Source: Fibrella rubiginis (lineage in GTDB: Bacteria > Bacteroidota > Bacteroidia > Cytophagales > Spirosomataceae). From it: 64,000 bases of DNA. Location of the stretch: assembly GCF_017353185.1 (NCBI RefSeq), contig NZ_JAFMYV010000018.1:1-64000 (forward strand), read 5' to 3'. The translations under genes and the position numbers were made by a program. The notes beneath the pieces are model-generated. The model saw nothing but the letters and a program-made list of their open reading frames with translations, was not told where the DNA came from and did no database searches. How positions within the stretch are numbered: position 1 is the stretch's first letter; each line of letters starts with the position of its first letter. Shown one piece after another: positions 36,093-43,460 of the stretch.

Positions 36093-36154
36093 TCATTTTA
36101 GTTAAACCTAACGACTAAAAGCGTGTCGAACGGCCAAATATCGGGGATTACGGT

Positions 36155-37363
36155 ATGGACCGGCTCATTTTTTACGCACTCTTATTTACCGCCGGGCTAA
36201 GCGCCTGTAGCAGCGGCAAAACGGCTTACCGGCGCGGTGATTATGCCGAAGCCGTTCAGAAAGCCAGCACGCGGCTGGCTCAGAAAAAAGGCTGGAGCAA
36301 CCGGGGCCATGAACTCGCCATGCTGGTGCTGCAGCGGGCGTTTGTTCAGGGGTATAACAAACATCAGGAAGCTATTCGGCGGCTGACCAACGCGGCACGT
36401 CCCTACCGTTGGGAAGCCATTTTTACCGAATACAAAACCCTGCAAACCATGACCGACGAAGCCCACCGGACACTGGCAATTCGGCAGGCGGCGGGCACAG
36501 AGCCGACCTGGCTGGCACCCTACCCTACTGGTTATGAAAGTCAACTGGCCGAAACCCGCACCCTGGCCGCCGCCGAACGCTACGCCCTGGCGGAGGCCGC
36601 CTTTGCCCACCGGGAAACAGACCGATACGCCGCCCGCGAAGCCTATGAACAGTATGGACAAGCCCTGAACTGGGAACCCAACTACCTCGATGCCACTCAG
36701 AAACGATTAACCGTAGCGCCCTTCGCCATGCTGCGGGTATTGGTGGAGCCACCCACGCAAACCCGCGAACTAGACCCCGCCGATACCCATGAGCTAGGTC
36801 AGGCGGTCTTTGCCCATCTGGCACGCAACAGCACACCCGCCCCGTTTGTGCACCTCTACCAACCCGACCAGACCGAGGTAGATTCCGATGGCGAATACCG
36901 CCTTTTCGACGGGCAACCCATTGCTGAAACAGTGCAGTATCTGGTAGACAGGTACGTGCCCTATGATGAACGGCTGACAACGACAACGCAGGCTGTTGAG
37001 AGCAACAGCTTGTATAAAGTGGGGGAAAAGCGCATCAACGATTCCACCGTGGTCGACATCATGGAAAAGGTCAAAGGCGTCATCACGCTGCATACGCACC
37101 ATATTGAGGCCCGGATGGTGGTGCAACTGCGCGCTATAGATACCCAAACTGATAAAGTAATCTGGACCGATACCGACTACATTACCCGCGACTGGACCGG
37201 TACCTGGGAAACCTTCACCGGCGACGACCGCGCTCTGAATGGCCATACCTTATTGACCCTGACGGGCACCCCGCCGTCGGCCAGGCGGTTATTCTTCGAT
37301 CTGGTCAGCAGCGCGGGCGGTTCGGTGGTGAGCACGGTTCGGAAGCAATACAAAAAGCGGTAG
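36155..37363 (+). CDS. Uncharacterised lipoprotein
   Basis: 402 residues. The signal sequence ends in lipobox LSAC (cysteine about 18). The mature N-terminus (GKTAYRRGDYAEAVQKASTRL) looks like a TPR-type helix pair, with further Ala/Tyr/Glu-rich helices to about 180. The rest has mixed strands, including VKGVITLHTHHIEARMVVQL (about 307-326) and 'IDTQTDKVIWTDTDYI' (about 329-344), reminiscent of envelope lipoproteins that oligomerise. I do not recognise a named family. It precedes the AlkA-type glycosylase gene by 9 bases. Confidence 0.8.
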   Translation: MDRLIFYALLFTAGLSACSSGKTAYRRGDYAEAVQKASTRLAQKKGWSNRGHELAMLVLQRAFVQGYNKHQEAIRRLTNAARPYRWEAIFTEYKTLQTMTDEAHRTLAIRQAAGTEPTWLAPYPTGYESQLAETRTLAAAERYALAEAAFAHRETDRYAAREAYEQYGQALNWEPNYLDATQKRLTVAPFAMLRVLVEPPTQTRELDPADTHELGQAVFAHLARNSTPAPFVHLYQPDQTEVDSDGEYRLFDGQPIAETVQYLVDRYVPYDERLTTTTQAVESNSLYKVGEKRINDSTVVDIMEKVKGVITLHTHHIEARMVVQLRAIDTQTDKVIWTDTDYITRDWTGTWETFTGDDRALNGHTLLTLTGTPPSARRLFFDLVSSAGGSVVSTVRKQYKKR

Positions 37364-37372
37364 GTTTGCCCT

Positions 37373-38002
37373 ATGCAAACTGCTCTTGACCACCTGCGCC
37401 AGGACCCCGTTTTGGCCAACCTGATTGCCGTTACCGAAGCCCCCAAACCCGCCCACGCCCACGACGACATTCCCGAGCATGACCGGCTCTACGTAGCCCT
37501 GCTGGAAAGCATCGTGTCGCAGCAGATATCTACGAAAGCTGCCGACGCTATCTTCCGCCGCTTTCGGATGCTCTTCAGCCAAACCGCCGACGCCGAAGGC
37601 TACCCTACGCCCAAACAACTCGCCGAAGCCAGCGTGGAAGACCTCCGCACGGCCGGGTTATCGTTTCAGAAAATCAAGTACATGCACAGCGTAGCCGAAT
37701 TCGCCCAGACCAACTCACTCGATTTCGATTATGTACAATCGCTTGATGATGAAGCTATTATTAATTACCTGACACCCATCAAAGGCGTTGGCCGGTGGAC
37801 GGTTGAGATGCTGCTGATGTTTGTCCTCGACCGTCCCGATGTGTTTCCGGTCGACGATCTGGTGATTCGGCAGAAGATGGTGCGGGCCTATGAACTCACC
37901 GAAACGGGCCGTCCGCTTATTCGCCGCCTGCACGAAATTGCCCAGCCCTGGCAACCCTACCGCACCCTCGCTTGTCGGTATTTGTGGCGGTGGAAACCCT
38001 GA
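37373..38002 (+). CDS. DNA-3-methyladenine glycosylase (AlkA/HhH-GPD)
   Basis: 209 residues. ESIVSQQISTKAADAIFRRF (about 43-62) begins the HhH-GPD fold; IKGVGRWTVEMLLMF (about 136-150) is the helix-hairpin-helix that grips DNA; and DVFPVDDLVIRQKM (about 155-168) carries the catalytic aspartate. It removes alkylated bases, starting base-excision repair. It lacks the N-terminal domain of E. coli AlkA, as in the shorter class. Palindrome P9 begins just after its stop. Confidence 0.92.
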   Translation: MQTALDHLRQDPVLANLIAVTEAPKPAHAHDDIPEHDRLYVALLESIVSQQISTKAADAIFRRFRMLFSQTADAEGYPTPKQLAEASVEDLRTAGLSFQKIKYMHSVAEFAQTNSLDFDYVQSLDDEAIINYLTPIKGVGRWTVEMLLMFVLDRPDVFPVDDLVIRQKMVRAYELTETGRPLIRRLHEIAQPWQPYRTLACRYLWRWKP

Positions 38003-38004
38003 AA

Positions 38005-38114
38005 GGAAAGGAGGAAGGGAGGAAAGGGGGAAGGGAGGAAGGGGGCTGACGCATTAGCAATACGCTGGCGCCTGCCCCCTTCCTCCTTTCCTCCTTTCCT
38101 GCCTCCTCCTTTCC
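38005..38114. repeat. Long intergenic palindrome P9 (about 47-bp arms)
   Basis: Purine-rich left arm 38005-38052 pairs with right arm 38068-38114 with several mismatches. The loop-proximal end is GGGGGCTGACGC, again the GCTGACGC core. Composition resembles P7 inside murF-alr. It lies between two convergent genes. Confidence 0.85.
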
Positions 38115-38117
38115 TTC

Positions 38118-38501
38118 CTATTCTACCAACTCCCCAAACAACCTGGCCAATGTTTCACTGGCATCGGTACACAGACCGGGGTGCACGGCTGAAGTTTGCA
38201 CGACGGTGCTCCGCGTGGCGGTAAGCCAGCGAAACCGGGCGGCCATAGCAAGTTGACCGATAGGCCCGCCCGCGGCCCGGCCTGCGCAGATTTTGGTGAA
38301 TGAATCCAGCCGGGTGTGTAATTCGGTCAGGTTTATTTCGGGCGAAAAAGCATCCAGCCGTTCTTGATTGAGCCTGTATACCGTTTGCAGGAAACCCTGT
38401 GCCGGGCAATATAGAATGACGCCGACATTCAGGAATTCTTCGCGCTCTACCCGTGGCACCACGCGAATCACCGCGTATTCAAATAAGTGCTTGTCGGGCA
38501 T
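38118..38501 (-). CDS. DUF3037 domain protein
   Basis: About 127 residues from the ATG at 38501 (MPDKHLFEYAVIRVVPRVER). The sequence 'FEYAVIRVVPRVEREEFLNVGVILYCP' is the start of DUF3037; 'DAFSPEINLTELHTRLDSFTKI' fits the middle. The gene overlaps the 3' end of the HipA-like gene by 23 bases, so they are translationally coupled. HipA-like/DUF3037 pairs recur in bacteria, suggesting a joint but unknown function; DUF3037 could be the regulator or the target of the kinase-like partner (inference). Confidence 0.87.
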   Translation of the reverse strand: MPDKHLFEYAVIRVVPRVEREEFLNVGVILYCPAQGFLQTVYRLNQERLDAFSPEINLTELHTRLDSFTKICAGRAAGGPIGQLAMAARFRWLTATRSTVVQTSAVHPGLCTDASETLARLFGELVE

Positions 38502-39276
38502 GGTTGGCTTCCTGAACAAAAATGTGAGAATGAGCTAGCCGGTCCTGCAAAAACTGCACGTATACCGCCCGCCGTTCTGCTGCGGGTTCCGCCGTGGGGT
38601 CGTTGGCATCAACCAGCCATTCGTCGGGCACCAGGGCCACAATTTCGGCGATGCGTTCGGGCGTTAATAACTGATGATAGTCAGCATCAACAGCCTCCAG
38701 ATCAGTCGCCTGCAGAAGCAGCACGTGATCTTTCACCGGCACAAAAGGCCGTCGGCTTTGCTCCTGCCACGGTTGGCTGCTGTGATGAAAATACAACGAT
38801 GCGCCGTGGTCAATCAGCCAGAGTTCCTTGTGCCAGATCAGCATATTGGTGTTGCGGGCCGTACGGTCAACGTTGGTCACCAGGCAGTCGAGCCACACAA
38901 TCTGCGAGGCCAGCCGGGCCGGAACGGTGGTCACCAGCGGATCAAACGTGATAGCCCCGGAAAGATAATGGATACCCATATTCAGGCCGGCACTGGCTTT
39001 CAGCAGATCCTGAATTTCCTCGTCGGGTTCGGTGCGGCCAAAGGCTTCGTCGAGTTGGGCAAACACGATTTCGGGCATGCGCAGCCCCAGCGTTCGGGCC
39101 AGCTCACCCGCAATGAGTTCGGCCACAAGCGCCTTCAGTCCCTGCCCGGCCCCCCTGAACTTGAGCACATATAAAAAGCCGTCGTCGGCCTCGGCCAGTG
39201 CGGGCAGTGACCCGCCCTCACGCAGTGGCGTAACGTAGCGCGTGACCTGAACGGTACGGATGAGAGATTCAGTCAT
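38479..39276 (-). CDS. HipA-like kinase-fold protein
   Basis: 265 residues, shorter than classical HipA (about 440). 'GFLYVLKFRGAGQGLKALVAEL' (about 28-49) supplies a kinase-like ATP-binding lysine; 'WLDCLVTNVDRTARNTNML' (about 128-146) matches the HipA-like catalytic 'D-x-x-x-x-N' loop; and 'LWLIDHGASLYFHH' (about 151-164) matches the metal-binding DHG/DFG. So the key catalytic residues are all present. HipA toxins phosphorylate GltX, but no HipB antitoxin is adjacent; instead a DUF3037 gene overlaps downstream. It is probably a domesticated kinase rather than a classical toxin (inference). Confidence 0.85.
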   Translation of the reverse strand: MTESLIRTVQVTRYVTPLREGGSLPALAEADDGFLYVLKFRGAGQGLKALVAELIAGELARTLGLRMPEIVFAQLDEAFGRTEPDEEIQDLLKASAGLNMGIHYLSGAITFDPLVTTVPARLASQIVWLDCLVTNVDRTARNTNMLIWHKELWLIDHGASLYFHHSSQPWQEQSRRPFVPVKDHVLLLQATDLEAVDADYHQLLTPERIAEIVALVPDEWLVDANDPTAEPAAERRAVYVQFLQDRLAHSHIFVQEANHARQALI

Positions 39277-39287
39277 GGAGTAAAAAT

Positions 39288-39395
39288 AATGAGCGATTGA
39301 GTGAATGAGCGAATAGTTTGGAACGGCTTTGCCGTGCGTATAAGAACGCTCGCGCAGCAGTCCAAGCTATTCGCTCATTCACTCAATCGCTCATT
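39288..39395. repeat. Long intergenic palindrome P10 (29-bp perfect arms)
   Basis: Arms 39288-39316 and 39367-39395 are perfect complements; a further TTTGGA/TCCAAG pair extends inward. Here units are 8-nt (GAGYGAWT). Very similar octamers make up P17 and P20 in the sugar operon. It lies between the HipA-like and DUF4403 genes. Confidence 0.94.
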
Positions 39396-39406
39396 CACTC
39401 ATTAAT

Positions 39407-40789
39407 CTATAGTGCATTTACGGAAAAAGCCGCTTTTGCTTCTACTTTCAACAGAATTTGAATGCCCTCTGGCCGGATAGCGAAGCGTTGGGGCACAAAC
39501 CGAAACGACTGGATGTTCAGGTCGTTCTTACGCCCCACTTTTCCTTTTTCAAAAGCCCGGCCTATAAGCCCCGGCAAGCTGAGCACCTGGGTGCGCAGAG
39601 GTATATGTAAGGCCCGTTGCAACGTGTCTTTTAGCTTGTCGTGAAGTAGCCAGTCGGCGGTTCGAAGCAGGCGTTCTTCTGTCTCCACGTCAAAATCTAT
39701 GTTTTTGATTAACAACGTATTAGACAACGTATCGTAGGCAGGCTGCCCCCGAAAGTAGAGAATGCCGTTTACGGTGCCCCCTACATCGGTGCGAATGATA
39801 AGGGCATGCTGCGCCCCATAGACCGATGCCTTTTTAACCTTCAGCGAACCACCCATCAGGTTCATCTGCTGACTGCCAATGGCTTTTGTTAGCACCCTGT
39901 TAATGTCGGAATAAGGCAACAGGCTCATAACCTGTATGTCTGACACCTGACGTATGTGATGGTCTTTTCGCACGGCGGGCAACACCCGGTTGGGTGTCAC
40001 CACCGGTTTTGGCCCCAGGTGCGTGCTGGTATAAAATGCCACCCGAATCGGAATTGTGAGGGTTGTTTCGGTACCGCTCACATCGCCAACCGCCACGCTG
40101 AAGGGCGTGGGGACGATCCAGAGCGTGTCGGGCTTTTTGGTTAACAACAGAGGCTTTTGTAGATCGAGCCAAACCGGACGAACTTGTTTATCGAGGCGTA
40201 ACTCGCCATACACGGCATTATCAATGGTCGTCTCTATATACGTCCGGCGTTTTTCCAGGGCTTTCTCGGCAAGGCGCTGCACAGGAATGTTGATACCCAG
40301 AATGCGTACTTTGGGTTTCTCGATCCAGGTGTAGTCTACAAATTTGACCCGCGTCGATAAACGCCAGTCGCTCGATACCTGCAGCGGGCTTTGGAATTGA
40401 ACGGCCAGTTTGCAGAGCGGCTGGGTTGCGTGTTTCTTTTTGTTCAGCCGTAGTGGATTGTCGAGCCAAACCGTGATAGGTGCCGAAAACGTGACGCGGT
40501 GGTTGGCATAGCGCAGCCGCACGCGGCCTGTGCGCACCACCCGCAGGTTAACGGCACTACCTTCCACATTCTCCGTGTTGACTATCTCGGGCTTTAGTGC
40601 CGCGTTGATTTTGTCTTCCAGACTTCGCAACCGGAAGGTGATCGGGCCGGCCAAAAACGAACGGGCCGGCGCAATGGCCGAATCGTAGCCACCTGCCTGT
40701 GGTGGCTTGGGTTTTACACGGTTGCACGACAGCGCAAAACCGACAATAAGGACTATTAAAGAAAAGCTGGTAGCACGTTGAGGGATCAT
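39407..40789 (-). CDS. DUF4403 family lipoprotein
   Basis: 460 residues. Lipobox ALSC (cysteine about 22) after a hydrophobic signal. The mature protein shows the DUF4403 layout: two related halves, with 'PITFRLRSLEDKINAALKPEI' at the start of the first and alternating beta strands, consistent with the SMP/TULIP-like lipid-binding fold suggested for the family. It should be anchored in the envelope; function unknown. It lies 45 bases downstream of the small Cys-rich FeoB-associated gene. Confidence 0.85.
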   Translation of the reverse strand: MIPQRATSFSLIVLIVGFALSCNRVKPKPPQAGGYDSAIAPARSFLAGPITFRLRSLEDKINAALKPEIVNTENVEGSAVNLRVVRTGRVRLRYANHRVTFSAPITVWLDNPLRLNKKKHATQPLCKLAVQFQSPLQVSSDWRLSTRVKFVDYTWIEKPKVRILGINIPVQRLAEKALEKRRTYIETTIDNAVYGELRLDKQVRPVWLDLQKPLLLTKKPDTLWIVPTPFSVAVGDVSGTETTLTIPIRVAFYTSTHLGPKPVVTPNRVLPAVRKDHHIRQVSDIQVMSLLPYSDINRVLTKAIGSQQMNLMGGSLKVKKASVYGAQHALIIRTDVGGTVNGILYFRGQPAYDTLSNTLLIKNIDFDVETEERLLRTADWLLHDKLKDTLQRALHIPLRTQVLSLPGLIGRAFEKGKVGRKNDLNIQSFRFVPQRFAIRPEGIQILLKVEAKAAFSVNAL

Positions 40790-40834
40790 ACCCCCAACGA
40801 ACTAATAGCTTTCCGGAATGGTTTTTCCGGCCCG

Positions 40835-40984
40835 CTAAGTCTTACTGAATGACTGCGCTTTATCGGTCGCGCAACCGCATCCCTTACCACAACCCGCCTG
40901 TTTGGCGGTGATAGACCGGTAGGCACGTCGACCCAGGTAGCCCAGGGCAACCGCGAAAAGCAGAAAAATTAGTATCGTCTGCAT
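40835..40984 (-). CDS. FeoB-associated Cys-rich membrane protein
   Basis: A 49-residue protein from the ATG at 40984: one membrane helix (MQTILIFLLFAVALGYLG) followed by a basic stretch and the cysteine cluster GCGKGCGC. This is the architecture of the small FeoB-associated Cys-rich family. No feo genes lie in the window, so it is an orphan copy. A longer frame to 41173 overlaps the YfiT gene and is not credible. Confidence 0.8.
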   Translation of the reverse strand: MQTILIFLLFAVALGYLGRRAYRSITAKQAGCGKGCGCATDKAQSFSKT

Positions 40985-41015
40985 AGCAGCAAGGCATTTA
41001 GGTTGAAACACCCGC

Positions 41016-41552
41016 CTACGTCCATCCGTTCCGCTCGGCCAGGCGGCTGATGTGCTGGTAATGGTGTTCTCCATGCCAGGCGTAGAGAGCCAGCACGTCG
41101 GCCAGCGCAAACGTGCGGTCGCTACCCGGATGATAGTATGTGCGGCGTAGATCGTTGCTGGTAAGTGCCTCAAGGCAAACCACCCACCGTTTGTGCAGAG
41201 CCGCGAGCAAGGTTAGCGACGGAGCAACAGGGAGTTTAGCGTCGGGAAGTTTGGCCCACTCGCCCTCTTCGTAGGGGCTGATGCGCGGGTTTTCTTCCGT
41301 CAGGGCCAGTTTCGTACGTATATAAGCGTTCATGTGGCTGTCGGCCACATGGTGCACCACCTGCCGCACGGTCCAGCCTTCGGGGCGATAGGGCGTGTCG
41401 AGCCGGTCGTCGGGCCATTGGGCCACCAGTTGAGCTAATTTTTGAGGAAGCGCGGCGATGTCGGCGAGGTATGCCTGCGTCTGATCAGAGGCCAGTGGCG
41501 GACCAACGGGCATGGCGCCAATGGGATAACGGAGGGCATCTAAGTCCTGCAT
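41016..41552 (-). CDS. YfiT-type bacillithiol transferase (DinB superfamily)
   Basis: 178 residues with a four-helix DinB fold. The metal-binding histidines are visible in VVHHVADSHMNAYIR (about 65-79) and WHGEHHYQHI (about 159-168). This family includes the bacillithiol S-transferases of Firmicutes and Bacteroidota that conjugate the thiol to toxins. It is divergent from the ytxJ-like gene, another bacillithiol-linked protein, which supports this role over a generic DinB. Confidence 0.87.
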   Translation of the reverse strand: MQDLDALRYPIGAMPVGPPLASDQTQAYLADIAALPQKLAQLVAQWPDDRLDTPYRPEGWTVRQVVHHVADSHMNAYIRTKLALTEENPRISPYEEGEWAKLPDAKLPVAPSLTLLAALHKRWVVCLEALTSNDLRRTYYHPGSDRTFALADVLALYAWHGEHHYQHISRLAERNGWT

Positions 41553-41641
41553 AGCAGTGTTGTTGGGGGTGTTTAGCGGAAAGTTACGCTGAACTTTTCA
41601 GGGTCGAAAACCTTTTTCTGTGCAACAATAACCTACAACAG

Positions 41642-41971
41642 ATGAACTGGACTAAGTTAACCGACGCTACCCAACTTGATCATATTATTGACGAATCAGC
41701 GGAACGCCCCGTTCTGATTTTCAAGCACAGCACCACCTGCTCCATTAGTGCCATGGCACTCAGCCGGATGGAACGAAACTGGTCTGATGCCGCCGGTATT
41801 AAACCCTACTACCTGGACCTGCTGGCTCACCGCCCCATATCGGCACAAATCGCTCAAACGTTTGGTATTGACCACCAATCGCCGCAAGTGTTACTGATTC
41901 AGAACGGGGAATGCGTCTACGATGCCTCGCACATGGCTATCTCTTTTCAAACATTGACACAAGTAGTGTAA
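41642..41971 (+). CDS. ytxJ: Bacillithiol system redox-active protein YtxJ
   Basis: 109 residues, thioredoxin-like. FKHSTTCSISAMALSRM (about 27-43) carries the single redox cysteine in the TCS(I) context that defines YtxJ, a monothiol bacilliredoxin; 'FGIDHQSPQVLLIQNG' (about 77-92) holds the cis-proline. It should reduce bacillithiol-protein mixed disulfides in the cytoplasm. It has a strong terminator after it and the bacillithiol transferase gene divergent upstream. Confidence 0.9.
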   Translation: MNWTKLTDATQLDHIIDESAERPVLIFKHSTTCSISAMALSRMERNWSDAAGIKPYYLDLLAHRPISAQIAQTFGIDHQSPQVLLIQNGECVYDASHMAISFQTLTQVV

Positions 41972-41994
41972 TCATTCCGTTACTTTTTATCGCC

Positions 41995-42031
41995 AAAGCA
42001 GTCATATTCCCGCGAATGTGACTGCTTTTTT
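41995..42031 (+). terminator. Terminator after ytxJ
   Basis: A 15-bp stem (41995-42009 with 42014-42028, one G-T wobble) with a 4-nt loop CCGC, followed by TTT. The 5' AAA also makes it plausible in the other direction. This is a conventional terminator, unlike the long palindromes. Confidence 0.9.
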
Positions 42032-42279
42032 ATTAAAATATTTGTCATAACTCGCTGATTATCAGGGTCGCATGTTTTAATAACCAGTTTTATATTAAAA
42101 TATGTATGTACATGTGATCCAATCATATGCTACTTTCGTAAGTCTATTACTCCTGATAAGTCCATAGAATAGTGCGCAACAAACCGCATCAATCTGTTGA
42201 CTTACTAGCCTCATCGGGATCCTGCCATTTTTTCACATTGCTCCTGCCGCGCTAATGACAGATAAGCGGCGAAACTTTT

Positions 42280-42825
42280 ATGAAAAAAATTTATTCAGAT
42301 GAGGCGCTGGTGGCTACGTTCATACGTACCCACAGCAACCAGGTATTCGCCGAGTTGTATCGGCGATACAGACCCAAGGTTTATCAGACCTGTTTCAGGT
42401 ACCTTGATGACCCCGATGATGCGGACGATCAGACGCAGGAAATTTTCAGCAAGGTATTTGCCAAACTGGACACTTTCCGGGGAGAAGCCAAGTTCTCGAC
42501 CTGGCTGTTTGCACTAAGCCGATTTCACTGCCTGTCTGTCCTTGACAGCCAGAAGCGGCGCACACAGGTTTCGCTGGACCTGGTGGATGAAGATCAGGTG
42601 GCACACATTGATTCAGACGAGCTAAGTCTCGACGAACGCTGGCAGCAGGCCGAGACGACCCTCGGCAAACTATCGCACAGTGATCAGGACCTGCTTCGTC
42701 GCCGGTATCTGGGCAACAAAGACGTGGCTACCCTGGCGGGCGAAGACAGCGTTAGCCTGAGTGCCATGAAGATGCGCCTCAAACGCGCCCGCGACCTGGC
42801 GCAGTCCTACCGACAACCGGATTAA
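42280..42825 (+). CDS. ECF RNA polymerase sigma factor
   Basis: 181 residues with sigma2 (about 10-80; 'FAELYRRYRPKVYQTCFRYL', 'DADDQTQEIFSKVFAKL', 'STWLFALSRFHCLSVL') and sigma4 (about 120-175; 'LSHSDQDLLRRRYLGNKDVATLAG', then a recognition helix 'LSAMKMRLKRARDLAQSY'). No anti-sigma gene is next to it, so control may be at transcription. The 240 bases upstream are AT-rich and contain TATTAAAATAT twice (about 42031 and 42091), possible regulatory sites. Confidence 0.93.
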   Translation: MKKIYSDEALVATFIRTHSNQVFAELYRRYRPKVYQTCFRYLDDPDDADDQTQEIFSKVFAKLDTFRGEAKFSTWLFALSRFHCLSVLDSQKRRTQVSLDLVDEDQVAHIDSDELSLDERWQQAETTLGKLSHSDQDLLRRRYLGNKDVATLAGEDSVSLSAMKMRLKRARDLAQSYRQPD

Positions 42826-42840
42826 CGAAGTAACTGAGGG

Positions 42841-42984
42841 CTAAGAACAAAGAGCCAAGAACTAAGAAACAAGAAGAAAGAGCCAAGAAATAGTAGTTCC
42901 TGCGAGATACATCACGCTGTGGAAGCTCTTATTTCTTGGCTCTTGACTCTTTCTTCTTGTTTCTTAGTTCTTGACTCTTGACTC
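42841..42984. repeat. Long intergenic palindrome P11
   Basis: 42856-42882 pairs perfectly with 42947-42973 (27 bp), and 42881-42892 with 42930-42941, the right arm carrying a CTTGA insertion. The left arm is an almost pure run of heptamers of form AAGARNN. This is the clearest example of 7-nt construction. It separates the convergent ECF sigma and folB genes. Confidence 0.92.
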
Positions 42985-42989
42985 ACTGC

Positions 42990-43340
42990 TTACTCCTTCA
43001 ACGTAATCCGTGCCCGGTGGCAGACGCCGCCGATGGGCGGGTTGAATTTCGACACGCTCACTTCAACGCTGTCGACGGTAGGGTATTGCTGTTTTATTTC
43101 GGCAATCAGGCTGTGGGCAATGTGTTCGAGCAGGCGGGCGGGGCGTTTCATCACCGCCGCCGTAATCTTATAGAGATCTTCGTAGTTAACCGTAGCGCTA
43201 AGGCGGTCGCGGCGGGCGGCTTCTGAGAAGTCTGCGTAGACGGTGATGTCTACGGCATATTTGTTGCCTATTTTCTGCTCCTCGTCGTAAAAGCCGTGGT
43301 AAGCAAAGAATTCAAGCCCTTCTAAAGCGATGGTTCCCAA
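42990..43340 (-). CDS. folB: Dihydroneopterin aldolase
   Basis: About 116 residues, matching FolB's usual length of about 120, if translation starts at TTG 43340 (MGTIALEGLEFFAYHGFYDEE). The frame extends to 43391, but those residues (SYLLLLLYK...) fall within palindrome P12. EGLEFFAYHGFYDEEQ carries the active-site tyrosine/glutamate region, and 'YEDLYKITAAVM' and 'LLEHIAHSLIAEI' are family motifs. It splits dihydroneopterin in folate synthesis. Confidence 0.93.
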   Translation of the reverse strand: MGTIALEGLEFFAYHGFYDEEQKIGNKYAVDITVYADFSEAARRDRLSATVNYEDLYKITAAVMKRPARLLEHIAHSLIAEIKQQYPTVDSVEVSVSKFNPPIGGVCHRARITLKE

Positions 43341-43361
43341 TGGGTTGTGGCTTTTATAAAG

Positions 43362-43456
43362 GAGAAGCAAGAGGTAAGAAGCAGGAGCCAAGAGTTTACG
43401 CGATAGAAATAATCCTGCGTAAGCTCTTGGCTCCTGCTTCTTACCTCTTGCTTCTC
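43362..43456. repeat. Long palindrome P12 between folB and the DivIVA gene (40-bp arms)
   Basis: Arms 43362-43401 and 43417-43456 pair with one mismatch around a 15-nt loop. Units are AAGCAAG, AGGTAAG, AAGCAGG, AGCCAAG (7-nt). It sits 5 bases before the stop of the DivIVA-domain gene. Confidence 0.95.
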
Positions 43457-43460
43457 TCTC

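Noticed and set aside
40985..41173. N-terminal extension of the FeoB-associated small protein
   Set aside because: It overlaps the bacillithiol transferase gene on the same strand and does not resemble the family; the ATG at 40984 gives the normal 49-residue form.
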